64,000 bases of DNA. It comes from Micromonospora sp. CCTCC AA 2012012. Its GTDB lineage: Bacteria > Actinomycetota > Actinomycetes > Mycobacteriales > Micromonosporaceae. The stretch lies in the NCBI RefSeq assembly GCF_040499845.1, contig NZ_CP159342.1:1054001-1118000 (forward strand), written 5' to 3'. The notes under the pieces were generated by a model. It was given only the letters and a program-made list of their open reading frames with translations. It had not been told where the DNA came from and made no database searches. Position numbers and translations under genes: made by a program. This document shows positions 35,830 to 45,486 of this stretch, piece after piece. Position 1 is the stretch's first letter. Each line of letters begins with the position of its first letter.

Positions 35830-36219
35830 CTCTACTTGGACGTTCGGATTCGTTCTCGCTGAGGCCCATCTGCCGGCTCGGTGTGCACCGAAGTGAGAAG
35901 GCTGTCGAGCGGGCGCGGCGGTGACGCGGGCAGGTCGAACCTTCGTTCCATGCCGAACCGTGGCGCCCGGTTGTCGGTGACCATGCCGGAAGCCGCGGTC
36001 GGCACGCCAGCGAGAGTCGCTACGCGGGACGCGACGGCTAGCAAGTGCAGCTTCGTGACCTGCTCGGCGGATCCGAAGGCACCCACTGTGTTGGGCTGCC
36101 GCTTGTCAGGAGGGCGCTCTCCACAGACGCCGATGACAGGACGTCGACGGGAGCAGTGAGCCCTCGATGAGACACGGGCGCGGGTTCGAATGCGGTTGGT
36201 GTGGTGGTCGTCGTGATGG
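35830..36219. other. Intergenic stretch with a possible gene remnant
   Basis: 390 bp. On the minus strand the part 35832-36110 reads as a moderately protein-like frame (QPNTVGAFGSAEQVTKLHLL), but without a start or recognised family. It may be a remnant. Confidence 0.25.
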
Positions 36220-36783
36220 ATGATGCCGGTTGTGATCACCAGGGAGCGCGCTGTCGCGCTTGTCGAGGCTTTGCTGGTCAAGCAGCGACGGGAGGGCTGG
36301 CTGGCCGATGTGCCCGAGGTCGCGGTCTCCAGTGTCGAGGAGCACACGCTCGGGTGGTTGATCTCCTGGCAGTCTGTTGAGTACCTGCGTTCCGGTGATT
36401 TCGGACGGATGCTGGTGGGGCAGGGCCCCTACCTCGTAGATGGGGAAGACGGCAGCATCCACCACATCCCGGTCGCGATATGCGGCTCGGACCGGTGGGC
36501 TGAGGTATATCTGCGGCAGTACAGGGGCGTCAGGCCTGTGGATCCGTTGCTCGCCGACGTCCGTGCCCTCGTGCAGGGTGGGGACAGGATGTCGGCGCTG
36601 CGGTATGTCCGCCGGCAAGCGCCGCGGATGGGCCTACGGGATGCCAAGGCGTACGTCGACGCGGTCAGCGAGGGAATTGAGCCGTCGGAGTGCTTGGTGA
36701 GCCTCGCGCGGGTGGAACCGGAGCCGCTGCCGTTAGCGATCGAGACGCTTGCGGGCCCGTGTCGCCAGGAGGCTGAAGCGTAG
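36220..36783 (+). CDS. Imm35/YrhB-like protein with L7/L12-like C-terminal segment
   Basis: 187 residues from ATG 36220 (36223 and 36232 are alternatives). Residues 1-105 match the YrhB/Imm35 layout: helix TRERAVALVEALLVKQ, strand VSSVEEHTLGWLISWQS, then G-P-Y-L-V-D-G-E-D-G-S-I-H-H-I-P. Residues about 105-155 resemble the C-terminal L7/L12-like helix pair (SALRYVRRQAPRMGLRDAKAYVDA). Imm35 proteins are immunity proteins of polymorphic toxin systems. With the SUKH gene 390 bp upstream, it suggests a small immunity island. Confidence 0.7.
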   Translation: MMPVVITRERAVALVEALLVKQRREGWLADVPEVAVSSVEEHTLGWLISWQSVEYLRSGDFGRMLVGQGPYLVDGEDGSIHHIPVAICGSDRWAEVYLRQYRGVRPVDPLLADVRALVQGGDRMSALRYVRRQAPRMGLRDAKAYVDAVSEGIEPSECLVSLARVEPEPLPLAIETLAGPCRQEAEA

Positions 36784-36996
36784 GCCAACGGCTGAGGAGC
36801 CGTCCGACCGGACACGTCTAGCACCTAGCCGCAGCGATCGCCGCCAGGGCAGAGAGCGTCCGGCCGCAGTACCGGCAGCTGTCGATGAGGCACCGGATGC
36901 GTTTGAGCCTCTTGAACGAGGTGCCGGCCGCTGAAGTGCGGGGGAGCCCTCAGCGGCCGACGTGGTAGTGGACCTCGCGGATCGGGCGCCCGCGCG

Positions 36997-38001
36997 TCAT
37001 GTGGCCGTGGGTGTGACAAGACCCGACTCGTAGGCTGCGATGACAGCCTGCACCCGGTTGCGACAGCCGAGTTTGCGCAGCACTTCAGACATGTGAGTCT
37101 TGACTGTCTCCTCACTGATCACCAGATCAGCGGCGATCTCAGCGTTGGACAAGCCTCGTGCGGCGGCGAGCAGCACCTCTTGCTCGCGTCGGGTGAGGGT
37201 GGCAATCCGCTGGGCCCTCGGCCCGGACGGGGCCCGTTCGGCGGGGCGTGATGGCACGCCGTCGGCGGGCGCGGCCGCTTCGGCGGGTTCCGCCGCTGGC
37301 GGTACGGAGATCGACGCGGCATGAGTGGCCCGCAGCCGTCGCTTCACAGCTCTGGCGAGGACGGCCGTCAGCACGACGGCTGCTACCGCGCCCAGGTACG
37401 CCGCAAGGTAGAACAGTCTGGTGCCGTCGAACCACCGACCCGGGTCTCTGGCGTACAGGTGGATCGGTCCGACGAGCGGCACGCTCCAGTACACCCCGCT
37501 TGTGCAGTAGATCAGTGCCAGGGCGATCGCCAAGGCTGCGATCCACAGCGCGCGTCGGCGGACACCGTCAAAGACCGCTACCCCGAGTACGGCCAGGTTT
37601 GCCAGCCACCAGCCCCACATCATTGTTGTCGCCAACGGTGAGAGCACCCAGGGGATTGTGGTTAGCACGGTCGCTAAGCCGAGGCGATGGCGCGACACTA
37701 CGACCGCGATGGTCGCGGCGAGGTTGGCGAGCCCGAGCGCGATGCGGCCCACACTCGGCACCACGTTGGGAAGGTCGCCGACTGCCTGTGCCGACGGCAG
37801 CCGGGCCGGCGTTGCCAGCAACACGAGCCCCACGATGATCGCGAGCGTCAAAGGTGTAGCCCACTCGGCCGCGACGGTCCGCAGGACGGTCCCAGCCATG
37901 CAGAATCCGACCGAGCGCCTTGTCTGGGTCGCACCTGAGGACACATGTGGAGGGTCAGGATTGGCCATGGCGGCGAGCATGCCAGCGATCTGGTACCTCA
38001 C
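36997..38001 (-). CDS. Membrane-associated LuxR-type regulator
   Basis: 334 residues from GTG 38001 (later ATGs at 37980 and 37968 are possible starts). Residues 45-210 contain about five to six membrane helices. A Pro/Ala linker follows, then a LuxR helix-turn-helix at about 265-330: [22 protein letters not shown], then V-K-T-H-M-S. This is a one-component regulator tied to the membrane, presumably sensing an envelope signal. No receiver domain. It is separated from neighbours and read alone. Confidence 0.82.
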   Translation of the reverse strand: MRYQIAGMLAAMANPDPPHVSSGATQTRRSVGFCMAGTVLRTVAAEWATPLTLAIIVGLVLLATPARLPSAQAVGDLPNVVPSVGRIALGLANLAATIAVVVSRHRLGLATVLTTIPWVLSPLATTMMWGWWLANLAVLGVAVFDGVRRRALWIAALAIALALIYCTSGVYWSVPLVGPIHLYARDPGRWFDGTRLFYLAAYLGAVAAVVLTAVLARAVKRRLRATHAASISVPPAAEPAEAAAPADGVPSRPAERAPSGPRAQRIATLTRREQEVLLAAARGLSNAEIAADLVISEETVKTHMSEVLRKLGCRNRVQAVIAAYESGLVTPTAT

Positions 38002-38106
38002 GCCTCCCGGACAACGAGGGTTTCTCCTCCCTCGTAGGGGGGAGATCGTGCCGCTGCCCCTACTCCGCCGACTCCAGTGCGGGCCTTCCGGGTGACCGTG
38101 CTTGCT

Positions 38107-38628
38107 TCAGGCGATTCCAGCTTTTGTGTCACCGACCAGGCGTCGCGCCTCGGCGACTACGTCCGTGTCGATCTTCGCAGCCGCCGCGGTCGGATATTCC
38201 TGCCCGTCGTAGATGACGGCCTCGACATACTCGTATGTGTTGTCGAGGTTGATGAGTTCGTCTGCCAGGGGAGTGCCCTCCCTGGTGATGCGGAGATAAG
38301 CCCAGGACGTGAGGTCGCGGGGCGTGATGGCCTGGGCGAGCAGCCGGCGGGCCATGATTCGGACGGCTTCGTCCTCGCCCGCTCGACTGCCCTCCCGGTA
38401 GTAGGTCAGCGAGAGCTCCGAGAGAGCGTCTCCAAGCCAACGGCGCAGTTCGTCACTGTCGCTGCCCGGCGCCGAGGAGATGCCGGCCAGGATCCGAAGA
38501 GACGGACCGTCCACGCCTGCTACAAGACAGTCACAGGCCGCCTTTACCACGTCCGCAGGGGTGGCCTCTCCGACGCTCCAGAGGACGGCGGCGTCCTGAA
38601 GGCGGCTGAGCGCATCCTTGTGTAGCAC
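38107..38628 (-). CDS. Hypothetical protein
   Basis: 173 residues from GTG 38628. It is all-helical in appearance (DALSRLQDAAVLWSVGEATP, then LSLTYYREGSRAGEDEAVRIMARRLLAQ) with a C-terminal acidic Tyr-rich part. No signal or known motif. Similar proteins occur in streptomycetes as I recall. Role unknown. It is divergent from the GNAT gene, with 115 bp between the starts. Confidence 0.7.
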   Translation of the reverse strand: MLHKDALSRLQDAAVLWSVGEATPADVVKAACDCLVAGVDGPSLRILAGISSAPGSDSDELRRWLGDALSELSLTYYREGSRAGEDEAVRIMARRLLAQAITPRDLTSWAYLRITREGTPLADELINLDNTYEYVEAVIYDGQEYPTAAAAKIDTDVVAEARRLVGDTKAGIA

Positions 38629-38743
38629 CGGTACATGGTCCGCCTTCGACCTGACGTTGTCTCTGGCTTATCCGGCCCTTGAGGATCGATGTAACCCGCG
38701 TCCGCACCGTCGAATGAGCGAGGGACCTGTGGAGGATGACACG

Positions 38744-39259
38744 ATGAATACCGAGTCGGACGAGGCGTTGGCCAGTACGGAACGCCTCGTACTACGGGAG
38801 GTCCGGTCACACGACCTGGCGGTGCTTGAGCGGATGTGGCAGGACCCGGTGATGCGCCGCTACCTCGGCGGCCCGGTGCCTGACGAGGTGGTGGCCGAAC
38901 GGCGGGTGGGTGACCACACGGGCAGCCTGATGGTGACGAAGAGGTCCGGGGAGATCGTCGGCTGGTGCCGCCTGGGCCGGTACCGGACGGGAGACCTGGA
39001 ACTCTCGTACGCATTCCTGCCGGAGTGGTGGGGACGGGGCTACGCCCGAGAGGGGTGTGCGGCGGCCGTCGGTCTGGCCTTCGACCGGTTCCCGGACGCA
39101 ACCCGGCTGGTCGCCGTCACGCAGGAGGCGAACCGTCGATCCGTCCATCTCCTGGAAGCCCTCGGCATGGTCCGGGTCGACACCTTCGACGAGTTCGGCG
39201 CGCGCCAGGTGATGTATGCGGTCGACCGTCCGCACAGCATCGACGGGGAGACGAGATGA
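38744..39259 (+). CDS. GNAT family N-acetyltransferase
   Basis: 171 residues from ATG 38744, with GGAGGA 8 nt upstream. It begins with the RimJ/RimL-type R-L-V-L-R-E-V-R-S-H-D, then E-L-S-Y-A-F-L-P-E-W-W-G-R-G-Y-A-R-E-G, the acetyl-CoA binding motif A, and N-R-R-S-V-H-L-L-E-A-L-G-M near the end. It transfers acetyl from acetyl-CoA to an unknown amine. Its stop overlaps the start of the DUF4265 gene (ATGA), so the two are co-translated. Confidence 0.88.
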   Translation: MNTESDEALASTERLVLREVRSHDLAVLERMWQDPVMRRYLGGPVPDEVVAERRVGDHTGSLMVTKRSGEIVGWCRLGRYRTGDLELSYAFLPEWWGRGYAREGCAAAVGLAFDRFPDATRLVAVTQEANRRSVHLLEALGMVRVDTFDEFGARQVMYAVDRPHSIDGETR

Positions 39260-39795
39260 GCCGGAAGTTTCAGGCACAGCAGGGGAAGATGGCGGCCATG
39301 CCTGCACCCGACCGGGACCTTCCTGCCGGAGACCAGCTGATCAAAGTCTGGTTCAGGCTCGTTCCGCGGGAGGGGTGGCTTCCCTACGACACTGAGGGCT
39401 TGTGGGGTCTCGCTGTCGGTCCCGACACGGCTCGCATCTGCAACGTTCCGTTCCTTCAGGACGGCGTGCCCGAGGGAGATGTCGTCCGCTTCGCCCTCGG
39501 CCCTGACGGACTTCCCTGGGCAACCGAACGGGTCCAGCCGTCGGGCAACTGCACGGTGAGACTTCTGCCGAATCCCCGTGGCCCGCTCGGACCGAGCGCC
39601 AAAGCCGTCTACGACCGCCTGGCACCCTTCGGTCTCGGCGGCGAGACGTTCAGCGCGGACCTGCCTCTCGTTGCCTTCACCGTCCCCGCGAGCGCGAATC
39701 TCCTCGAGGCCAAGGCGACTCTGCGACGAGGCGAGGCGGAGGGCTGGTGGAGCGTCGAGGTCGGGTGCGCAACCGATCATTGGTTGGCAGCGTGA
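39256..39795 (+). CDS. DUF4265 domain-containing protein
   Basis: 179 residues from ATG 39256, overlapping the GNAT stop by 4 bp. The DUF4265 pattern is clear: V-W-F-R-L-V-P-R-E-G-W-L-P-Y-D-T-E-G-L-W, then C-N-V-P-F-L-Q-D-G-V-P-E-G-D-V-V-R-F. Proteins of this family have no known function and often neighbour immunity-type genes. Length is normal. Confidence 0.82.
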   Translation: MSRKFQAQQGKMAAMPAPDRDLPAGDQLIKVWFRLVPREGWLPYDTEGLWGLAVGPDTARICNVPFLQDGVPEGDVVRFALGPDGLPWATERVQPSGNCTVRLLPNPRGPLGPSAKAVYDRLAPFGLGGETFSADLPLVAFTVPASANLLEAKATLRRGEAEGWWSVEVGCATDHWLAA

Positions 39796-39966
39796 ACAGC
39801 GGGCGTCGTCCCAACGCCGGTGCCCGGGGGCGCGGGCACAAGTCGGCGGCTGAGCGGCCCTCATTGGTGAGATGGCTTTGGCGGTGATGCGGTCGGCGGA
39901 CATGCGATCCACCGCTTGGTACCGGCGCATGACGAATCCTCTCCCGATCAGCGTTCGGGGAAGTGG

Positions 39967-40251
39967 TCATGAGGGCTCCCACTCGCTCGGACGGAGCCAG
40001 GTCTGCTCATCGCCAGGCCGGACCCGCACGGAGTCGCCTACCTCCAAGGCGGCGAGTACTCCGAAGATGGCGTCCAGGACGGCCCGCCTGTCCGCTGTCG
40101 CACGGACGTCGACGTCGAGAAGAGAGCCACTCTCGCTCGTTCCGGCGCCGGTGACCTCGCCACGTCCGAGGAGAGCACGGTTGAGCTCATCTTCGATGTC
40201 GTCGCGGTCGACGGCGAGTGGACCGTCGATCATGAACTCCACGAAATCCAT
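39967..40251 (-). CDS. Small hypothetical protein
   Basis: 94 residues from ATG 40251, with GAGGTGG upstream. A ferredoxin-like pattern is apparent: strand DFVEFMIDG, helix DRDDIEDELNRALL, strands LLDVDVRA and a second helix RRAVLDAIFGVLAAL. The frame is open a further 78 codons upstream to 40485 with plausible composition, so the real gene could be longer (172 residues). Family not recognised. Confidence 0.55.
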   Translation of the reverse strand: MDFVEFMIDGPLAVDRDDIEDELNRALLGRGEVTGAGTSESGSLLDVDVRATADRRAVLDAIFGVLAALEVGDSVRVRPGDEQTWLRPSEWEPS

Positions 40252-40709
40252 CACGCCACCTCGGTCGCGTGGAAGCTGAGGCGAGTCAACATTCCACCGA
40301 CGGTACGGGCCACGCCAGAGATGTGAGCACATCGACTTGAGGCGGACACCGACGGTCAGGAGATGGATGGCATCGGTGTCGGCCGAGAACGTCACCCTCA
40401 CACCGGAGCGGACCAGGCCTAGCGAGAACTGCTTCACGGCGACCTGAAGGCGCCGCGACGGCGGCACCACCAAATCGAACTCCACAGCCCCAGGCGTAGC
40501 CGGCAGCGGCAGCGGAACGGGCGCGTGGACGAGGACCGCCTAGTCCTGCGCATGAGTGAGTCGCGCCGGCAACTTCACCACATACCTGCTCCGCGGCGAG
40601 GGCGAGTCGCCTCACGCCCAGGGGCGAGGCAGGGCCGGCGGGGGCGGTCCTTTCGTCCCGGGAGTGTGACGTTCGGTCCGGTGCCGGACATAAGCACGTT
40701 GGAGGTGCG

Positions 40710-41276
40710 ATGGACTCTGCGAAGGAGCAATTCACCGGGCTGTACGAGCGTCATCACGGTGACGTGTGGCGGTACGTCGCTCGGCGGGTCATCGCGTCTG
40801 ACGTTGGTGATGTTGTCGCCGAGGTTTTCCTTGTGGCGTGGCGACGCTTGGGTGATGTGCCGGACGGGTCGGCGTTGCCGTGGCTGTACGGCGTGGCGCG
40901 TTTGGTGCTTGCCAACGAGTCCCGGGGCCGTCGGCGGTGGCAGGAGTTGACGCTGCGGGTGGCGTCGGAGCCGGGTCAGGTGGTCGTGGTGGATCATGCG
41001 GACGGGGTGGCAAGCCAGCGTGACGTCGCGGTGGCGTTCCACCGGTTGCCTGTGGGTGATCGGGAGATCCTGCGGCTGGTGGCGTGGGAGCGGTTGACCC
41101 TTGTCGAGGCGGCGGCCGTGCTGGGCCAGTCGCGGACGACGTTCGCGATGAGGCTGATGCGAGCCCGCCGTCGGTTACGAGCGCAGCTCGGCGCGGCGAG
41201 CGACGAGGCGGGGCGGACGCCGAGTGTGGCGCCGTCGTTGTCGAGTGGGGGTGTGAGGCATGCGGGCCGTGGATGA
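40710..41276 (+). CDS. ECF-type sigma-70 factor
   Basis: 188 residues from ATG 40710, with GGAGG 5 nt upstream. Region 2 spans about 5-75 (F-T-G-L-Y-E-R-H-H-G-D-V-W-R-Y-V-A-R-R, then A-E-V-F-L-V-A-W-R-R-L). Region 4 spans about 105-155 (R-L-P-V-G-D-R-E-I-L-R-L-V-A-W-E-R-L-T-L-V-E-A-A). The product directs RNA polymerase to a small regulon. The next gene overlaps by 17 bp and probably encodes its regulator. Confidence 0.9.
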   Translation: MDSAKEQFTGLYERHHGDVWRYVARRVIASDVGDVVAEVFLVAWRRLGDVPDGSALPWLYGVARLVLANESRGRRRWQELTLRVASEPGQVVVVDHADGVASQRDVAVAFHRLPVGDREILRLVAWERLTLVEAAAVLGQSRTTFAMRLMRARRRLRAQLGAASDEAGRTPSVAPSLSSGGVRHAGRG

Positions 41277-42297
41277 GGTGCGCCAGTTGTTGGGTGGCTT
41301 GGACCCGGCCCAGAACGCTGGGCCAGCCGAGGACGGTCGTCGTGAACAGGATCTGGCTCGGATTCTCGCCAGCGATCGTGGGGGAGGCGCGGCGCGAGGG
41401 GCAGTTCCACGTCGTCGTTCCGTGTTGGCCGCGGCCGGCGTGTTGGTCGTGGCGGCGGTCAGCGGTGGGGTTGCGACCGAGATGTCCCGTCGGCCGCGGC
41501 CTGCGTACGCGGTCACCCCGGCGATCCTCAGCTTCGGTTCGCCGGCGAGCGCGGAACCAGCCGGCATCCGGCTTCGGAGCCTGGCTGCCGTGGCAGCGGC
41601 GCAGACCATGCCACCTCGGCCGGCGGGCACGGTGGAGCACTTAGAGTCGGTGAACTGGTTCCTGAACTTCTCGACCTCAGGCGGCCGGACGGTCTCTGCT
41701 GTGGTGCCTCAACAGTGGCAGTCCTGGCGGACCGATGACGACGCCGGCCGCATGATCAAGAGGGATTTGTCTCCGGTCTTCCGTTCGGACGCTGACCGCA
41801 GGCAGTGGCAGAAGTGGGGTGGCCGTGTCACATCGTCGGAGGAAGTGCACGACTATCCGGCTGGCGGATTCTTCAGCAGGTTTCGGGGTGCGGTTCCGGC
41901 GGATGCCGCCGTGTTGCGCGGCTGGCTGGAAGCGGGCACGTCCGCTAATCAGGCACCGGTGCAGTACCTGGAGGACATCGCCCAGCTCGCTGGCATGCGG
42001 TTGCTGAACCCCGCTCAGCGCGCTGCGACGCTGAGACTGCTCGCGGACCTTCCGGGCATGACGGTCACCGGAACCGTCACCGACCGTGCTGGACGCATCG
42101 GGGAAGCCTTCTCAATCACGACCGACGCTCACGGCCTGCCGGCCAAACATACTGTGATCGTTGACCCGCGCTCCGGTGCCCTGCTGGGATACGAGGAGAT
42201 GCTGACCACCACGGCGGGGAGCCTGAATGTGACGACCCCTGCGGTGATCAGCTACCGCTCATACCTCACGGCTGAGTACGCCGCCGTGCCACGCTAA
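41260..42297 (+). CDS. CU044_5270 family protein, probable partner of the ECF sigma factor
   Basis: 345 residues from ATG 41260, inside the end of the sigma gene. A cytoplasmic N-terminal part (V-R-Q-L-L-G-G-L-D-P) is followed by a basic-flanked membrane helix at about 52-70 (SVLAAAGVLVVAAVSGGVAT). The extracytoplasmic domain has W-F-L-N-F-S-T-S and L-L-N-P-A-Q-R-A-A-T-L-R-L-L-A-D-L-P-G. The latter is the hallmark of the CU044_5270 family that sits behind ECF sigma genes in actinobacteria. A membrane-bound regulator of the sigma factor is the likely role. Confidence 0.85.
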   Translation: MRAVDEVRQLLGGLDPAQNAGPAEDGRREQDLARILASDRGGGAARGAVPRRRSVLAAAGVLVVAAVSGGVATEMSRRPRPAYAVTPAILSFGSPASAEPAGIRLRSLAAVAAAQTMPPRPAGTVEHLESVNWFLNFSTSGGRTVSAVVPQQWQSWRTDDDAGRMIKRDLSPVFRSDADRRQWQKWGGRVTSSEEVHDYPAGGFFSRFRGAVPADAAVLRGWLEAGTSANQAPVQYLEDIAQLAGMRLLNPAQRAATLRLLADLPGMTVTGTVTDRAGRIGEAFSITTDAHGLPAKHTVIVDPRSGALLGYEEMLTTTAGSLNVTTPAVISYRSYLTAEYAAVPR

Positions 42298-42581
42298 CGA
42301 AGCTGGCAGGGCGAGGTCGGTAGCTTACTCGCACTTCTTCCCACCTAGGTCACGGTTCGTCAGGAGCGAACCCACGCTTCGCCGGACGGGCCGCGCGTGG
42401 CTAAGCGATGTCTCGTACCGCGTCACCGACGGCAACCAGCTCCTCACCTAGGCCCCACCACCACCGAGACCATCGCCCGGTGCAACGTTCGTAGACCGAA
42501 ACCACCGCTGAAGACGACGGCCGGTAGGAGAGGCGGACATTGCCTTTCTACTGCCAGGGCGGCCGATGCCATACTCCTCGG

Positions 42582-43316
42582 ATGCCAGACAGAGCCGCAA
42601 CGACTCGGTTGGTCGCAGCGGCGGCACGGCATCATCTGCAGCCGCTCGGACTGCATCGGCGAGGCGCTTCACGCGTTTGGCTCGACGATCGGGGATGGTG
42701 GCTGGTCATCGTTGAGTTCCAGCCTTCCCGCTCGCACGGCACCTACCTCAACGTCGGCCCGATGTGGCTGTGGCACGAACGCGACCACTGGTCATTCGAC
42801 GACGGTAGCCGCGTCTACTGGCGTCATGACGCCACCTTCGTGGCACAGCCGCCGATCGGCGAAGCCGGATGGACAAGCTTTCTTGACTTCGTCAACGCCG
42901 AGCAATTCACCCGCGACATGGACACGCTTGCCGGTGTTGCTGCCCAACGGGTCGAGCAACTGCGCAGCCAGTTTCGCGACCCCGCAGCCACCGCTCATGA
43001 ACTGATCTCCTGTGCGACCGGGCGCAGCGAGTCGCCCTGGTGGCAGGCCTACCACGTGGGGAGCGCAGCAGCCCTGGCCGGCGACCCCGACGCCGCACGT
43101 CACGCATTCCGGCGCATCACCGTCGGCAATCTGGACCCGAACTGGGCCCATGACCTCGCCCAGCACGCAAGCCATCTAGCTGACCTTGCCGACGACCCAC
43201 ATGCTCTGCAGCAGCGCGTCATCGAAGCCATCCATGCAACCCGCCAGCTGCTCGAACTACCACCGCTCCCACCCAGCCCATGCCCATACCGTGTGCCTAG
43301 CGGCGGGGGCGAGTAG
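42582..43316 (+). CDS. Hypothetical protein (DUF4304-like N terminus)
   Basis: 244 residues from ATG 42582. The N-terminal 80 residues (HLQPLGLHRRGASRVWLDDR, then strands and Y-L-N-V-G-P-M-W-L-W) resemble DUF4304-type proteins. The C-terminal half is helical, with a TPR-like repeat (GDPDAARHAFRRITVGN). No catalytic motif is seen. The Shine-Dalgarno is weak. The TTG at 42540 is a possible longer start. Confidence 0.65.
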   Translation: MPDRAATTRLVAAAARHHLQPLGLHRRGASRVWLDDRGWWLVIVEFQPSRSHGTYLNVGPMWLWHERDHWSFDDGSRVYWRHDATFVAQPPIGEAGWTSFLDFVNAEQFTRDMDTLAGVAAQRVEQLRSQFRDPAATAHELISCATGRSESPWWQAYHVGSAAALAGDPDAARHAFRRITVGNLDPNWAHDLAQHASHLADLADDPHALQQRVIEAIHATRQLLELPPLPPSPCPYRVPSGGGE

Positions 43317-43639
43317 GCCATCCTCGCCGGCTTGACGTTGTAGCGGCGTGCCGTACACCTGGTCTGCGACAATGGACAACATGGTCGGGGCAGACGCCAT
43401 GAGAGCGGCGGCCGGCTCGCCTGGCCGGGCCAGGCCGCGGTCGTTTTGGACTACCTGCGTATCTCAGCTCTGCCCATCGGTCACCAGTCGTCCTGCCACA
43501 TATTCGGCAGAAGGGCGTGGCAGTGTGGGGAGTACCCGCCGGTCATGGACCTGGTGCCAGCGTTTCACGGTCGTCCGCGCGCGGAGCCCGTCATAGATGG
43601 GTGCGTCGAGTACGCCGGCCCAGCAGGTGCTGTGCGCCT

Positions 43640-43790
43640 TCACCCCCTCAGGGCGGCTTCGCGGAGGTTGTGCCATAGGCGCCATCTGTCGGTGACCTGC
43701 ACGCATTGGGCAGAGCGCGGCGGATGGCCTCGGTGGAGCTCCTCGCAGTCATCCATTGCCCCTGCCGGTCCTGCCGTCGTAACCACCCGT
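43640..43790 (-). pseudogene. ISL3-family transposase fragment
   Basis: On the minus strand one frame gives S-T-E-A-I-R-R-A-L-P-N-A and the next continues V-Q-V-T-D-R-W-R-L-W-H-N-L-R-E-A-A-L before a stop at 43640. Together they match the conserved D-R-W-H-L-W-H-N-L region of ISL3 transposases, with a one-base deletion between. The rest of the element is gone. Confidence 0.7.
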
Positions 43791-43893
43791 CAGTTACATC
43801 GACAACGATGCTGATCCCCACGGCTGGCGCGCGCTCGGTGGTGCGCCAGCCGGGGGTACGCGCGCCTGTCACTGAGATCTACACTCCACCCTC

Positions 43894-45207
43894 GTGCCGA
43901 TCAAGACGACGACGCCGAGTAGGTGTCCGGTCTGTGCCGACGACCTGGTCCTGCCGGAGGCGGGGGCTCTTCCCTGGTGTCCTGCGTGCCGGTGGAACCT
44001 GGATGTGTACGACCCAGCGTTGGGCCCGTGGCGCGGCACCCGGATGATCAGCCGGTGGGGGTTCCGGCGAGGACTGGAGGTCGACCGGGCGACGCATGAG
44101 CAGCTGCTGGCCGACCCGGAGGCGCCGCCGGCCGGGACGTCGTCGGGCGAGACCTGGCTGATCGTGGTCTCCGTGGTGCTGGCCATGCTGGGGGTGGCGG
44201 CGGTGGGCTACCTGGTCTGGCTCTTCGTGGCCAGCGACCTGCCGCCGGGGATCCGGCTGGCGCTGGCGATCCCCGCTGTGCTCGTCCTGCTGTTGGTCAA
44301 GCCGTCGTTCGGGCGGGTGCCGAAGTACGGTGTGCTCACCGACCGCGAGGCACCGCAGCTGCACCGTCTGGTGCGGGAGGTCGCCGAAGCCGCCGGCACA
44401 CCGGTTCCGGACGTGATCTGTGCAGATCTGAGCCTGAACGCCGGTGTCGCCCAGCTGGGCTGGCGGCAGCGCTCGGTCCTCGTCATCGGAGTTCCCCTGT
44501 GGGTGATGCTGCCGCGGCCGGCCCGGGTCTCGCTCCTCGCCCACGAGCTGGGACATCTGGCCAACGGCGATCCGCTTCGGGTGCGGAGGACCGTGCTGGC
44601 GAGGACGTTCGGCAGCCGGGCGGTGGCGGCCACCGGCGGGCGGAACCCGTGGCGACGCGCCGTTCGCTCGGCCGACGCGTTAGCCGAGCAGACGACGGGG
44701 ACGGTCGTTCTCCTCGGAGTGATCGTGCACGGAATCGTTGCTCTGGCCAATGTCGCCGCCGCGACCGGGCAGCTGCTCGTCGACAGCGCGGCGATGCCCG
44801 ACATCCGCCGCGCCGAGTACCGGGCGGATCTCGTCGCCCGCCGGGTCGCCGGCAGCGCGGCCTTCCTTCAGTCCTCCGAGACGGTCCTGCTCGCCGGTCG
44901 GATCTGGCAGGACCTGTGGCATCTGGCGCCGCGTATCGACGGCGAGCAGTTGGAGGCGATGGCCGCTGAAGCCCGGGAACGGCTGGCTGCTCGTCTGCCA
45001 CTGGCCCGTCAGATCAGCCGGCGCACCACCGACCTGTGGAGTACCCACCCGGGCGAAGACCAGCGTATGAGGCTGGTCGAGGCCCTGCCCGGCCTCGACG
45101 GAGCTCTCCGCGTCGACGACAACCGTTGGGACGGGATCGACACCGAGCTCGCGCCATGGCGCCGCGCCGCGCACAACGCCCTTCTGGGAACCCGGGACCG
45201 ATTCTGA
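43894..45207 (+). CDS. M48-family zinc metalloprotease, membrane-bound, with N-terminal zinc ribbon
   Basis: 437 residues from GTG 43894. Residues 11-32 hold two C-x2-C pairs (C11, C14, C29, C32), a zinc ribbon. Membrane helices lie at about 89-110 and 118-137. The active site is H-E-L-G-H at 217-221, with a downstream A-E-Y-R-A-D-type Glu near 310 as third ligand, and a further hydrophobic segment near 250-280. This is the HtpX/Ste24-type layout for cleaving membrane or misfolded proteins. The zinc ribbon in front is an uncommon addition. Confidence 0.88.
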   Translation: MPIKTTTPSRCPVCADDLVLPEAGALPWCPACRWNLDVYDPALGPWRGTRMISRWGFRRGLEVDRATHEQLLADPEAPPAGTSSGETWLIVVSVVLAMLGVAAVGYLVWLFVASDLPPGIRLALAIPAVLVLLLVKPSFGRVPKYGVLTDREAPQLHRLVREVAEAAGTPVPDVICADLSLNAGVAQLGWRQRSVLVIGVPLWVMLPRPARVSLLAHELGHLANGDPLRVRRTVLARTFGSRAVAATGGRNPWRRAVRSADALAEQTTGTVVLLGVIVHGIVALANVAAATGQLLVDSAAMPDIRRAEYRADLVARRVAGSAAFLQSSETVLLAGRIWQDLWHLAPRIDGEQLEAMAAEARERLAARLPLARQISRRTTDLWSTHPGEDQRMRLVEALPGLDGALRVDDNRWDGIDTELAPWRRAAHNALLGTRDRF

Positions 45208-45486
45208 GGAGCTCGCGCAATCCGGGCGGCCCCGTAGTGCGCGGTCCTTGCCTCGTTCGGTCACGTAGCGGTCCGTAATGTCAGTCCGCAACTAGTTCAC
45301 GTCTCGTGCCGTGACAGCCCTGTGGAGCTGGTGGCAACGGTCGAACGGTTGGCCCAGGGATCGACACGACCGCGGAGCAATCTCTCGCCGAATCATTCGG
45401 TTCCGCTGGCCGGCGCGTCCGTCCGGCAGCGATCGCATGGACGACACAACGTGAACCTCCCCGGCGAAGCTCGGTACCTTCGCAAG

